The notes under the pieces are model-generated. The model saw only the letters and a program-made list of their open reading frames with translations. It did not search any database and was not told the origin of the DNA. A stretch of DNA of 64,000 bases from Myxococcus virescens (GTDB lineage Bacteria > Myxococcota > Myxococcia > Myxococcales > Myxococcaceae): assembly GCF_900101905.1 (NCBI RefSeq), contig NZ_FNAJ01000001.1:1-64000 (forward strand), read 5' to 3'. The position numbers were made by a program, and so were the translations under genes. This document shows positions 42,072 through 50,858 of this stretch, one piece after another. Numbering within the stretch: position 1 is the stretch's first letter; each line of letters begins with the position of its first letter.

Positions 42072-44672
42072 CTAACGCACCACGTGCATCTGAGAGGCAC
42101 TCACCCCGTCGCCTCGCACCCGAACCTCCAGGGCGCCTGACTGTTCCGCGCGGAAATAGAACACCGCTTCCTGCTGCGGTCCCTCCAGGGCCATGGCGCC
42201 GCTGCCATTCAGAGGCACCACGGCCTGCGTACACGCCGCGTCCCGGAAGAAGGTCACCCCGCCAACGTTCCCCTGCGCCTCCACCAGCAGCAGGGTCGAA
42301 GCCAGGGCGGACAGGTTGCCCATGGCGTCCTGGCTCTGCACCACCAACGCCTCGGAGCACGCACCCGCCGCCACGTCTTGCGGGGGCGTCAGGAAGGCCA
42401 CCTGCGCCGCCGCGCCCGCCACCACGTCCACGTCGAAGGTGGCGCCCGGCAGGGTCTCCCTGGCATAGCCCGCGCCGCTGATGCGGTTGCGGCTGATGAC
42501 GTTGGCCCCGCCCAGGTCGGAGATGGCCGCCTGATACGGCACGCCGTTCGCCACCACGTCATGGCTCAACGTGTTCTCCACCACGAGCAACCGTGAGGAT
42601 TGCGCCAGCGGCCCGCCATCCGCCTCCGCTTGCGACAGGTCGATGCCAATGTCGTTCGCCTCCAGCGTGTTGCCCTGGATGAGGACGTCCTCGCACACCG
42701 GACCATTGTAGTAGGCCCCACCTGCGACGAGGATGCCGGCCGCCACATAGCCTGTCCCCGTATAGATGTTGCCGGTGACGCGGTTGCCCAGCACCTGTCC
42801 CGTGGCGCCGAAGCTCAACTGGATGCCATTCCTGGCGATGACGGCCGACGGACCGCCGCCCTCCACCACGTTGTCCTCCACGGCCACGTCCACCCGGCCC
42901 GAGGCCACGATGCCCCCCTTCTGGTAGCCCACGGCGTGGTTGCGCAGGACCTCCACCTGGACCACGCGGGACGCGTCCTGGGCGTTTCGTACCTCGATGG
43001 CCACGCCCTCCTGGCAGCCGCCCTCGCCCGCGCCCTGGTGCAGCGCGCGCACCTCGCTATCGGTGATGGAACCACTCGCCCCGGTGAAGCGGATGCCACT
43101 CAAGCCGGCCTCGCCCGCATCACACGGCAGGTCCGACAGGCCGCGCGCCGCCACCGTCACGTCGTGGACGTGGGCCGTGTCTCCCCGGTTGCGGAGCACG
43201 GCGCCCTGGAAGTGGCCGCCTTCGGGGTCCACCGCAGTCACCACGTGCCCGGCGCCGTCGAAGGTGACTCCGTCCGGGATGTACAGCGTGCCCTCCGTCG
43301 TGCAGTCCGCCGTCAAGGTCACGCGGCCGTTCTCCCACCGGGCGGAGCAGGGAGGAAACGCCCCACAGCGCCGGTCGTCCCAACGAATCCGGAATACGTG
43401 CGTCGCGCTCATCCCCGAGACATTCGTGACGGTGAGCCGCACGGAGGGCTCCACGCCCGCCGGGACACAGGACAGCGCGGACCAGGGCACCTCGCTCCGC
43501 GTCCCGTCCTGGGTGGCGGTTCCCAGGAGGCCGGTGTTCGCGGACCACTGGAAGGTGAGCGCCTCGCCGCGCGGATCCTCCGCCACCGCCTGGAGCAGGA
43601 CGGGCTCCGCGCTCACGGCCTCCGGCCGCGACTGGGCCGTGGAGACGATGATGGGCGGCAGCCGCTGCACCACGCACACGGCGACCGAGCCCACGTGCTC
43701 ACCGCCTCGGCCATCCCGCATCGTGACGTGGAACTGGCACGCGCCACAGGCCCCCGAGGGCGGCGTGGACGGCGTGAAGCGAGGCGACCGCGCGCTCGCG
43801 TCATCGAAGGTGCCTTCGCAACTGGCCGTCCATGCGTAGGTGAGCGTGTCTCCGTCTTCGTCCCAGCCTTCCGCTTGCAGTTGGAGGGCGTCTCCATACG
43901 GGACCTCGCCAGAAGGAAGGGAGCCCAGCTCCACCATCAACGGCCAGCGATTGAAGGCGGCCACGCTGTCCGCTCCGAAGCCATGGTCCCGGGCCACTCG
44001 CACGGGGAAGTCCAGCGTGGCCCCCTGGCCCACCGCGTTCGTCACCTGGAGCGTCAAGGTCACGAAGCCGGACGCCTCTGGCGCCGTCCAGACGGGCGCC
44101 ACGGCGCTGGCGTCGCTGAAGCTTCCAGCCGAGGCCCGCCAGGCATACGTGAGCGCCCCATCCCCGGACGCGGACTCCGCCACCGCGCGCAGCGCCACCT
44201 GCCCTTCGGGCCGGACCTCCGCCAACGAGCCCACCACCGCGTCGATGAAAGGCGCTCCGGGCACGCCGGAACTGGGGGCTCGCGGGACCAGGACGACCAG
44301 CGCCGTCCGGTGCGCGCCTATCACCACGTTCTGGACGTCGATGTGCGCCAGGACCTCACCGCCATCGCCGCGGACGGTCGCACTCGCCTCAGCCGCTCGC
44401 CCGGAGGCAATCTGCCGTACCAGCCCCTGCCACAGGCCGTCGCCGCCAGAGAGCACCGCGCCCGCTCCTTCTCCTTCCGCGGGCGTGAGCGTGGCACGGA
44501 CCTCCGTGACGGGCCCGGGCGTCAGCGTGCGCGGCAGCACCACCATCACCCGCGCCGACGCGGAGGGCTCCAGTTGGATGGGCAGCGGGTCCTCCAGGTG
44601 ACACCCCGCGGTGACGAGCAGCAACAACACGCCCGCGAGGCGCCAGGGGTTCTGCGTGTCCAAGAACGTCAT
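42072..44672 (-). CDS. Large lipoprotein with PKD/Ig-like and beta-helix regions
   Basis: An 866-residue secreted protein. A lipobox LLVTAGC follows the signal. Residues about 130-430 are Ig/PKD-like (ALTYAWRASAGSF, DTLTYAWTASCEGTF, ALTFQWSANTGLL, each with the repeated Tyr-x-Trp). Residues about 440-720 form a right-handed beta-helix with Asn-rich turns (VLIQGNTLEANDIGIDLSQ, NRISGAGY). The C-terminal part is a small beta domain. The start at 44672 follows GGAGGA. The helix and C-terminal regions align with the divergent 503-residue gene. It may bind or cleave polysaccharide; no catalytic residues can be assigned. Confidence 0.82.
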   Translation of the reverse strand: MTFLDTQNPWRLAGVLLLLVTAGCHLEDPLPIQLEPSASARVMVVLPRTLTPGPVTEVRATLTPAEGEGAGAVLSGGDGLWQGLVRQIASGRAAEASATVRGDGGEVLAHIDVQNVVIGAHRTALVVLVPRAPSSGVPGAPFIDAVVGSLAEVRPEGQVALRAVAESASGDGALTYAWRASAGSFSDASAVAPVWTAPEASGFVTLTLQVTNAVGQGATLDFPVRVARDHGFGADSVAAFNRWPLMVELGSLPSGEVPYGDALQLQAEGWDEDGDTLTYAWTASCEGTFDDASARSPRFTPSTPPSGACGACQFHVTMRDGRGGEHVGSVAVCVVQRLPPIIVSTAQSRPEAVSAEPVLLQAVAEDPRGEALTFQWSANTGLLGTATQDGTRSEVPWSALSCVPAGVEPSVRLTVTNVSGMSATHVFRIRWDDRRCGAFPPCSARWENGRVTLTADCTTEGTLYIPDGVTFDGAGHVVTAVDPEGGHFQGAVLRNRGDTAHVHDVTVAARGLSDLPCDAGEAGLSGIRFTGASGSITDSEVRALHQGAGEGGCQEGVAIEVRNAQDASRVVQVEVLRNHAVGYQKGGIVASGRVDVAVEDNVVEGGGPSAVIARNGIQLSFGATGQVLGNRVTGNIYTGTGYVAAGILVAGGAYYNGPVCEDVLIQGNTLEANDIGIDLSQAEADGGPLAQSSRLLVVENTLSHDVVANGVPYQAAISDLGGANVISRNRISGAGYARETLPGATFDVDVVAGAAAQVAFLTPPQDVAAGACSEALVVQSQDAMGNLSALASTLLLVEAQGNVGGVTFFRDAACTQAVVPLNGSGAMALEGPQQEAVFYFRAEQSGALEVRVRGDGVSASQMHVVR

Positions 44673-45128
44673 GACGGCATCCTCCGGCGGGAAAGGAATT
44701 CGAAACGTTACCGGGAGCTTCCCGGCGGCGCGAGGCCCCTGCCTCCCATGCAACGCGTCAGCCGACCTTCCGGGGAGCCCCCCTGCGGGGCACCCTCCCG
44801 TCAACTGCGCGACGTGGACACTGACGGCACCGCGTCAAGCGTTGCCAGGGCCTGTCCCCCATGCTCGAGCGGCCCGGCCGAAGGCTCCGCCCCAGGGCCA
44901 CGCCCTGGTCCGGCGCGCGGTTCCTGGGGCGTCATCCTACCTTTGCCCCACCCGCGTTCCGTCGCGCGCCAATCACATCCACCCCCTGCTGGACATCTCA
45001 CCTGGACCCGAGCAGGGGCGACTGTCCACATCCAGCGCCATCACCATCCGTGGAGTCCATATGACGCTGCACGACTTCACACTATCCAGTCCCTCTCACT
45101 GAGCACGCGCTCAGAGAGAGGAGCGTTC
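44673..45128. other. Divergent promoter region of the beta-helix pair
   Basis: 456 bp between two divergent start codons. It contains no convincing gene. The right half ends in a hairpin that overlaps the Shine-Dalgarno of the plus-strand gene, listed separately. Confidence 0.5.
45093..45120 (+). promoter_or_regulatory. Leader hairpin overlapping the ribosome-binding site
   Basis: CTCTC at 45093-45097 and CTGAGC at 45099-45104 pair with GCTCAG at 45109-45114 and GAGAG at 45116-45120, giving an 11-bp stem with one A-A mismatch and a 4-nt loop. The 3' arm contains part of the purine-rich AGAGAGAGGAG Shine-Dalgarno that precedes the ATG at 45129, so folding could hide it. Confidence 0.5.
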
Positions 45129-46640
45129 ATGAGTCGAAATCGATGGCGATGTTTCGGAAGCCTTCTGGTTGGAACCCTGTCACTGCCAGTCGTGGGGTGC
45201 TCGGGCGAGGAACCCAGTCATGAAGAGGTCCACAGCAGCCCCAGTGAAGACCTCCACACGGCAGCGCTGAGCACGGAGGCCCCCCAAGAGGGCTTCCAGG
45301 ACCTCACCTGCGGGTACATTCCCTGCCCTGTCTTCCAGAACGGAAACGTTCTGACGCTGGCGGGCAACTGCGCCACCTACTCCACCCTGCTCATTCCGGA
45401 TGGATACGTCCTGGATGGGGCAGGGCACTTCATCATGGCGCTGGACCCTCCGGGAGACCGCTTCAAGGGCGCCATCGCGCGCAACTGCGGCGGCAGCGCG
45501 TTCTACATGAACCTCAGGCTCATGTTGAATGAGCTCTCGGACGTCTGCGACACGGGAGAGGACGCGCTCGTCGGCATCCGGTTCGACAGTGCGACGGGCT
45601 CCGTCATCAACACCCAGATTTTCAACATCCGCCAGGGAGACGGAACCGGCGGCTGCCAGGAGGGCACTGGCATCCTGATTCGCAACCAGGACCCGTTGAG
45701 CCCGACGCAACACGTCGGTGTCCAGAACAATCTCCTGCTCGGATACCAGAAGGCCGGCGTCGTGGCGGTTGGCAATGTCGTGGTGGACATCACCAACAAC
45801 CGGCTGGTGGGCGCCGGTCCCATCGGCAACGTCGCCCAGTCCGGAATCCAGATCGGGCTCGGGGCCACCGGACACATCGTCAACAACCTCATCTCCGGGC
45901 ACTCCTACACCGGAGAGGGCGTCGCCAGCGGAATCCTCGTCTACGGTGGGCCGATGTATGGGGGCCCGTTTTCCACGGACGTCCTCATTCAAGGCAACCA
46001 ACTCTTCAACAACGACATCGGCGTCTACCTGTCCCAGGGCAACGCGGATCAAAGCCCTCCGGCGGTGCTGACGAACATCCAGGTCGTGGACAATACGCTC
46101 CACTTCGACGGGGTGACGAATGGCTACGTCTACCAAGCCGGAATCTCGGACCTGGGAACTGGCAATGTCATTCACTCCAACGTCATCACCGGCGCGGGGT
46201 ATGACCCGGCCACCCTCCCTGGCTCCACCTTCGCCGTGGATGTGCTCGCAGGTCCGGCAGCGAGCCTCGCCTTCCTCAATCCCCCTCGGCAGGTCCCAGT
46301 GGGCCTCTGCTCCGGCCCGCTCATCGTCCAGACCCAGGACGTGAGCGGGAACCTGGCCGTGCCCGCCATGACGGGCTTCAACATCACCTCAGCGGGCCCG
46401 GCCTCCCCCGGCATCCAGTTCTACACCGACCCCGCCTGCGCGGGCCCCGCGGTGACGACGCTCGACCTGGGGAACCCCCAGGCCCAGGGCCGCTTCTACT
46501 TCCGAGCCACCACGCCGGGCAGCGTCACCGTCTTCGTCTGGAATTCGAACTGGACACAAGGCCAGACGCAGCAGGTCTTCATCCCCCTGGAATCGGCGCA
46601 ACCGCCCGCCGGCGCCCTCCGGGTGGAGCCGCAACACTGA
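45129..46640 (+). CDS. Beta-helix lipoprotein, paralog of the divergent gene
   Basis: A 503-residue predicted lipoprotein with signal and lipobox LPVVGC. Its mature part begins with an acidic linker, then a parallel beta-helix (VLIQGNQLFNNDIGVYLSQG, NVITGAGYD) and a small C-terminal beta domain. Blocks such as LLIPDGYVLDGAGHFIMALDP and GTGGCQEGTGILIRN match LYIPDGVTFDGAGHVVTAVDP and GEGGCQEGVAIEVRN in the divergent gene. The two genes are a duplicated pair; this one lacks the PKD/Ig-like half. The ATG at 45129 follows GAGAGGAG. The much longer open frame upstream is antisense to the other copy and is rejected. Confidence 0.82.
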   Translation: MSRNRWRCFGSLLVGTLSLPVVGCSGEEPSHEEVHSSPSEDLHTAALSTEAPQEGFQDLTCGYIPCPVFQNGNVLTLAGNCATYSTLLIPDGYVLDGAGHFIMALDPPGDRFKGAIARNCGGSAFYMNLRLMLNELSDVCDTGEDALVGIRFDSATGSVINTQIFNIRQGDGTGGCQEGTGILIRNQDPLSPTQHVGVQNNLLLGYQKAGVVAVGNVVVDITNNRLVGAGPIGNVAQSGIQIGLGATGHIVNNLISGHSYTGEGVASGILVYGGPMYGGPFSTDVLIQGNQLFNNDIGVYLSQGNADQSPPAVLTNIQVVDNTLHFDGVTNGYVYQAGISDLGTGNVIHSNVITGAGYDPATLPGSTFAVDVLAGPAASLAFLNPPRQVPVGLCSGPLIVQTQDVSGNLAVPAMTGFNITSAGPASPGIQFYTDPACAGPAVTTLDLGNPQAQGRFYFRATTPGSVTVFVWNSNWTQGQTQQVFIPLESAQPPAGALRVEPQH

Positions 46641-46646
46641 CGTGAT

Positions 46647-46690
46647 GCCCGGGTGGCCAGAAGGCGTGCCCACGCGCTGGCCACCCGGGC
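46647..46690 (+). terminator. Strong terminator hairpin
   Basis: GCCCGGGTGGCCAG at 46647-46660 and CTGGCCACCCGGGC at 46677-46690 are perfect 14-bp arms, starting 6 nt after the stop of the beta-helix gene. The loop contains a second small hairpin. No T-run follows. Confidence 0.75.
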
Positions 46691-46885
46691 CGCTGGCAGC
46701 AATAGACATACAAATACAACTCACCATCAATACATCCCGGAACGAGGCGACCGCGCCTGGCCCTGTTCGAAAGCAGTGGCTGCGCTGGGCCGACTGAGGG
46801 AATGTCACCGCATCCCTGGTCCCGCGAGGCGCCTGTCCGGCGCTCGGATGCGGAATCCGAGACACCTCCCAGATAAATAAATCCC

Positions 46886-46904
46886 CACTGTCACATTGAC
46901 AGTG
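46886..46904. promoter_or_regulatory. Perfect palindrome upstream of chitinase
   Basis: CACTGTCA at 46886-46893 and TGACAGTG at 46897-46904 form perfect 8-bp arms with a 3-nt centre, right after an AT-rich patch and 151 bp before the chitinase start codon. It could be a regulator binding site; the factor is unknown. Confidence 0.45.
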
Positions 46905-47054
46905 ATTGAGGCGACCTTGGGGAGGGCTTTGCCATGAAGGGCTCCTCCCCCAGGTTGCCCGAGGCCCGTCAATCTCAGTCAGGCAGCGAGACCGTGTAGC
47001 ACGGCTCACCGAGAGTGAGCGAGGAATTCCGACGGGCCTCGACAGGAGAAGCGA

Positions 47055-48974
47055 ATGAACCGGTTGGTCGTATGGTTGGTTTCATGGATGGCCATGGTCC
47101 TGGCTTCTGGCGGCAGCACGGCGTGGGCCGCCCAGGCGGAAGCAAGGCCTCCCGCGGCAGTGGTTGACGGGAACGAAGGCGAGCCCCCCGAGCTGGTCCC
47201 CGTCACGACGAGTTGGATCTACCGCGATGCCATGGAAGCACCGTGGCAGGACTACTCCTGGGCCCCCCACTCGCTCACCAACACCTCCCCTGTCGCGGCG
47301 GGGCGCTACTCCATCTCCGTGACGATGCGCGCCTGGGAGGCGCTGTATTTCAATACATCGCCGATCACCTCGAACGCGGGCATGACGCTCACCCTGCGCG
47401 TCCATGGCGGGACGGGCGGCAACAACGCGGTGGTGCTGACCCGGGCCGTGGTGAATGGCGCCTTCACGCCTGGCACCGAGCTGGGGCCGTACTGCACCGG
47501 AGGCCGCATCCGCGCCAACACCTGGGTGACGTGCACCGTTCCCATCTCCCTCCTGGCGCCGCAGGGGGCACGGCTGACGGGCCTGGCTCTCCAGGAAGGC
47601 CGGGGACTGAGCCTGCCCACGCTCTACTTCGACGAGCTGGGCGTGCGTGGCATGGCCGCGCCGCCTCCCCCCGTGGAGGTGGCCATCACCCCCACCTCCG
47701 CTACGGTTCCGGCCGGGGGGACGCAGGCCTTCACGGCCACGGTGACGGGCAGCACCAACACGGCGGTGACGTGGTCCGTGCAGGAGGGCGCGGCGGGAGG
47801 CACCGTCACGCAGGCGGGCCTGTACACCGCTCCGGCCATCGCGGGCACCTACCACGTGGTCGCGACGAGCCAGGCCGACCCCACGAAGTCGGCGGTGGCC
47901 ACCGTCACCGTCCCGAACACGCCCCCGCCGCCGAGCGGTACGTGGGTGTCGGGTTACTACACCGGCTGGAACGCCGACATGTACCCGCCGGAGAAGGTGG
48001 ACTTCTCCGCGCTCACGCACATCCTCGTCGGCCGCGTCACTCCCAATCCGGATGGGACGGTGAACACCCAGTTCGACAACTCGAATGGCCCGGCCATCGC
48101 GCGGACGCTGTCCACGCGGGCGCACGCGGCCGGACGCAAGGCCATCATCATGGTGGGCGGCGCGGGTGAACACGACGGCTGGGTCGGCGCGGCGTCCAAC
48201 GCGAACCGCGCCCAGTTCGTCCAGAACCTGCTCAACGCGATGGATACCTTTGGCTATGACGGCCTGGATATCGACTGGGAGCCGGTGGAACAGGCGGACA
48301 AGCCGGCGTTGCTCGCGCTGATACAGGCGCTGCGCGCGGCCCGGCCGCAGATGCTGCTCACCATGCCCATCGGCTGGGTCAACAGCAACTTCCCCGAGGA
48401 TGCGGACCCGTGGTTCACCAACCTGGTCCCCTACCTGGACCAGATGAACGTGATGACCTACGAGATGACGGGCCCCTGGGGCGGCTGGCTGTCCTGGTAC
48501 ACCTCCGCGCTCACGGGCGAGGCGGGCAACCACCCCACGTCCGTATCCTCCAGCCTCAGCGCCTGGGCCAACGCGGGCATCCCCAAGAGCAAGCTGGGCA
48601 TGGGCATCCCGTTCTATGGCATGGCGTGGCGGAACATCACCGGCCCGTATCAGCCGTACACGGACTGGTCCGACTACGTGGGCAGCGACAATTCCTTCAC
48701 ATACAGCAAGATTCTCCAGCTGTCGGCGACGGGCGTCTACCACTGGGACGAGGCGGCGAAGGCCAGCTACGTCACCTTCGACGTCCCCGTGGAGGACGGC
48801 ACGGTGCGGTGGATTTCGTATGACTCACCCCAAACCATTGCCGCCAAGGGCGCCTTCGCCCATGACAACGGATACGGAGGCACCATCATCTGGACCATCA
48901 ACCAGGGATGCACCGACCCACAGACCGGCGCCAATCCGCTGCTAGACGCGGTGAAGAGCGCCTTCCTGCCATGA
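47055..48974 (+). CDS. GH18 chitinase with an Ig-like (BIG2) module
   Basis: A 639-residue secreted enzyme: signal peptide (1-25), a beta-sandwich carbohydrate-binding-like module (about 50-200), a BIG2-type Ig module (about 205-285, ITPTSATVPAGGTQAFTATV) and a GH18 catalytic barrel (about 297-639). The motif DGLDIDWE ends in catalytic Glu409. NVMTYEMTGPWGG and the final IIWTINQG are also as expected. It would hydrolyse chitin or related N-acetylglucosamine polymers outside the cell, useful in fungal or insect-debris feeding. A hairpin terminator follows the stop. Confidence 0.93.
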   Translation: MNRLVVWLVSWMAMVLASGGSTAWAAQAEARPPAAVVDGNEGEPPELVPVTTSWIYRDAMEAPWQDYSWAPHSLTNTSPVAAGRYSISVTMRAWEALYFNTSPITSNAGMTLTLRVHGGTGGNNAVVLTRAVVNGAFTPGTELGPYCTGGRIRANTWVTCTVPISLLAPQGARLTGLALQEGRGLSLPTLYFDELGVRGMAAPPPPVEVAITPTSATVPAGGTQAFTATVTGSTNTAVTWSVQEGAAGGTVTQAGLYTAPAIAGTYHVVATSQADPTKSAVATVTVPNTPPPPSGTWVSGYYTGWNADMYPPEKVDFSALTHILVGRVTPNPDGTVNTQFDNSNGPAIARTLSTRAHAAGRKAIIMVGGAGEHDGWVGAASNANRAQFVQNLLNAMDTFGYDGLDIDWEPVEQADKPALLALIQALRAARPQMLLTMPIGWVNSNFPEDADPWFTNLVPYLDQMNVMTYEMTGPWGGWLSWYTSALTGEAGNHPTSVSSSLSAWANAGIPKSKLGMGIPFYGMAWRNITGPYQPYTDWSDYVGSDNSFTYSKILQLSATGVYHWDEAAKASYVTFDVPVEDGTVRWISYDSPQTIAAKGAFAHDNGYGGTIIWTINQGCTDPQTGANPLLDAVKSAFLP

Positions 48975-48992
48975 CCTGGAGAGTGCAAGGGA

Positions 48993-49014
48993 CCGCGCTG
49001 TGCACGCAGCGCGG
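48993..49014 (+). terminator. Hairpin after chitinase
   Basis: CCGCGCTG at 48993-49000 and CAGCGCGG at 49007-49014 are perfect 8-bp arms with a 6-nt loop, 18 nt after the stop codon. No T-run follows. Confidence 0.55.
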
Positions 49015-49239
49015 CCCATGACTCCACAAGAAATGCCCTACCTGGGGTGTCAAGACGCCCCCCGTGTGAAACAACGGCCCCAGCCGACACGCGCGGGCAT
49101 TCACCAGACACCATGACGCCTGTTCCCGGGGGCGCGAGCGCCGTGCTCACCTGCCCCCGCGACGGGGACACGAATCTTCCCACCGACACCCTTGGAACGG
49201 CACCCCGCTTGCTCATGGCTGCCCACGATGAATGCGTGA

Positions 49240-49449
49240 CTGTCTACAGCGGGCATCGCGAGCGCCAGGGCAGCACATGGGGGCAGAAAGAGCGCGGTGG
49301 CGGAGTCGCTCAGGGGCTTGGGCAACGACACAAATGACGGCGTTCGCACGCTGGTGGGCGACAAGAAGGCGCGCTGCGTCGGCACCGCGAACCCGATGAA
49401 TCTCCATCCGGACGGCGGCTGGGAGCTCCTCCAGCTGAAGAAGGACTGA
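49240..49449 (+). pseudogene. Possible 3' end of a lost gene, or a very short gene
   Basis: An open frame of about 69 codons ends at TGA 49447, ten bases before a strong hairpin at 49459-49503, as real genes do. It reads protein-like near its end (GVRTLVGDKKARCVGTANP, then NLHPDGGWELLQLKKD). There is no clear start: GTG 49297 would give about 50 residues and no convincing Shine-Dalgarno. It could be a 5'-truncated remnant or a small protein. Confidence 0.35.
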
Positions 49450-49458
49450 GGCGGCCCT

Positions 49459-49503
49459 CCCCGGCCGAGGCCCTGGCCCACAAAGCCTGGGCTTCGGCCG
49501 GGG
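49459..49503 (+). terminator. Terminator hairpin
   Basis: CCCCGGCCGAGGCC at 49459-49472 pairs with GGCTTCGGCCGGGG at 49490-49503 with one mismatch. It supports a transcript ending here, matching the short open frame upstream. Confidence 0.65.
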
Positions 49504-49602
49504 TGCCAGGACTGGAGAATTCCTATCGAAGTGCAGTCAAGACTCCGTGTCAGCCCATGGGGAGTGGATTCACAAACGTGGAGGACGGACTAAATAGGCC
49601 GC

Positions 49603-50097
49603 ATGACCCTCTCCTCCCCGTTTTCCGTTGCCGCCCTGAGCCTGTCTTTTCTTGCGCCGATGTCTGCCCTGGCGTCCGGGGGCACCATCGCCAACTCGTA
49701 TGTGGACGTCTCCGCCTACCTGACGTCGGAGGCGGACATCGAGGCGTGGTACCAGCTCCGGGCCTCGCTGAAGCAGAACTTCGATGACATCTGTGGCGAC
49801 ACGTTCTGCGAGGGCGAATACAGCAACATCGAGTCGCTGCGCTTCCGCTGCTCCGTGAATGCCCTGACGGGCCGGCTGGGCCAGTGCGTCTGGGTCTTCG
49901 CCGCCAGCAACGAGGAAGTCGACCCGGCGACGGGCGCGGTGACGGTGGATGCGCGGACCTGGGCCTGCCAGGCGCCTGTCGCCCCGCGCACCACGATTCA
50001 GGAGTTCCTGACGGCGCTCGCGGGCACGTCTCCGCTCTACGCCACGCTGCCGCGCACCCAGACCACCCTCTACGAAGGTCTGGGCAACTGCCTCTGA
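49603..50097 (+). CDS. Secreted protein with conserved cysteines, function unknown
   Basis: A 164-residue protein with a signal peptide ending near ALASGG. The mature part is about 135 residues with cysteines at DDICGDTFC, RFRC, GQCVWVF, WAC and a C-terminal NCL. This spacing suggests three disulfides. I do not recognise a family. It is followed by a hairpin and sits between the chitinase region and the SUKH gene. Likely extracellular. Confidence 0.65.
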   Translation: MTLSSPFSVAALSLSFLAPMSALASGGTIANSYVDVSAYLTSEADIEAWYQLRASLKQNFDDICGDTFCEGEYSNIESLRFRCSVNALTGRLGQCVWVFAASNEEVDPATGAVTVDARTWACQAPVAPRTTIQEFLTALAGTSPLYATLPRTQTTLYEGLGNCL

Positions 50098-50121
50098 GTC
50101 ACGGCGACGCGGAGTCCGAGG

Positions 50122-50144
50122 GCGCCCCGTCACAGAGGGGGCGC
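50122..50144 (+). terminator. Terminator of the secreted-protein gene
   Basis: GCGCCCC at 50122-50128 and GGGGCGC at 50138-50144 form perfect 7-bp arms with a 9-nt loop, 25 bp after the stop codon. Confidence 0.6.
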
Positions 50145-50187
50145 TCACCGGGGCATCGGTCAAGATGCAGCGCTTGCGGACGATTCA

Positions 50188-50215
50188 GCCTGTCAGTCGT
50201 CCCACGCTGACAGGC
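50188..50215 (-). terminator. Terminator of the SUKH gene
   Basis: GCCTGTCAG at 50188-50196 and CTGACAGGC at 50207-50215 form perfect 9-bp arms with a 10-nt loop, 20 bp beyond the stop of the minus-strand gene. Confidence 0.65.
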
Positions 50216-50234
50216 GCATCCGCCCGGCGCGGGA

Positions 50235-50783
50235 TTACTCGTTCGCGTAGGTCTCGATGAAATCGTCGATGACGGTGACGATGTGCGTCGAGAAGTCCCG
50301 GAAGTGATGGGCGTGCTTCGTGCCCAGCAACGGAGGGAGCCCGAAGGTCTCGTCGTGGTTGTAGGCGACGACACCGAGCTCGCCTTCCGGCGTGCGGTCA
50401 CGCGGATTGAAGCACCAGAAGTTCTCCACCGCGTCGTCATCCTTTCGCTGGAAGAACAGCGCCTCGTTGATGGCGTCCGCCACATCGGAGTCGTCGCCAT
50501 CCACCGCGTCCGACGGGTCCGGCGCGGCCGCGCGCAGGAAGCCTGGCTCCTCCATGCCAATGAGCTCCTGCCCGCCGTACAGCACCTTGAAGGTGCCGTG
50601 CGTGCGGATGAAATGCACGTAGCTGGGAGGCAATTGCAGCTTGTACTTCTTCTCCAGATGCGCCACCGCCTCGGCGGTCACGGGCTCGGAGAACTCCACG
50701 GACATGTCCTCCTTCTCCTCCACGAAGGACTTGAGCCGCTCCACCGCTTCCGCCACCGGGCTCTCACTCGACGTCTTCGCCAT
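50235..50783 (-). CDS. SMI1/KNR4 (SUKH) family protein
   Basis: A 182-residue protein of the SUKH superfamily. The core is VTAEAVAHLEKKYKLQLPPSYVHFIRTHG, with the characteristic Leu-Pro-x-x-Tyr and helix, then GGQELIGMEE and a late FWCFNP and LPPLLGTKHAHHFRDF. These proteins usually act as immunity factors against polymorphic toxins or contact-dependent toxins. The start at 50783 begins the conserved part; the longer frame is not supported. It is followed 75 bp upstream on the transcript by a beta-helix protein, which suggests a two-gene unit. No toxin gene is nearby. Confidence 0.88.
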   Translation of the reverse strand: MAKTSSESPVAEAVERLKSFVEEKEDMSVEFSEPVTAEAVAHLEKKYKLQLPPSYVHFIRTHGTFKVLYGGQELIGMEEPGFLRAAAPDPSDAVDGDDSDVADAINEALFFQRKDDDAVENFWCFNPRDRTPEGELGVVAYNHDETFGLPPLLGTKHAHHFRDFSTHIVTVIDDFIETYANE

Positions 50784-50858
50784 GCGAACTCCAACCACGA
50801 ACCAGGACGAGCCCTGGTACACGCACGGTAGCGCGTTGCCGCGCGCAGTCCATGGCGC

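Larger units (their letters stand above)
46641..47054. other. Intergenic stretch upstream of the chitinase gene
   Basis: No gene is supported. It holds the terminator at 46647-46690, an AT-richer patch around 46870-46882 and a perfect 8-bp palindrome, both 150-190 bp before the chitinase start. It is probably the promoter and regulatory region of that gene. Confidence 0.5.
48975..49602. other. Intergenic stretch with a possible gene remnant
   Basis: 628 bp between two plus-strand genes. It contains the chitinase hairpin, a short plus-strand frame ending at 49449 (listed separately) and a second strong hairpin right after it. No intact gene is supported. Confidence 0.5.

Noticed and set aside
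42600-45128. Extension of the beta-helix gene far upstream in the same frame
   Set aside because: It runs antisense through the divergent paralog; a good Shine-Dalgarno and signal peptide begin at 45129.
47082-48743. A 553-codon frame antisense to chitinase
   Set aside because: Low-complexity Arg/Gly/His composition and no start signals; the sense frame is a certain GH18 enzyme.
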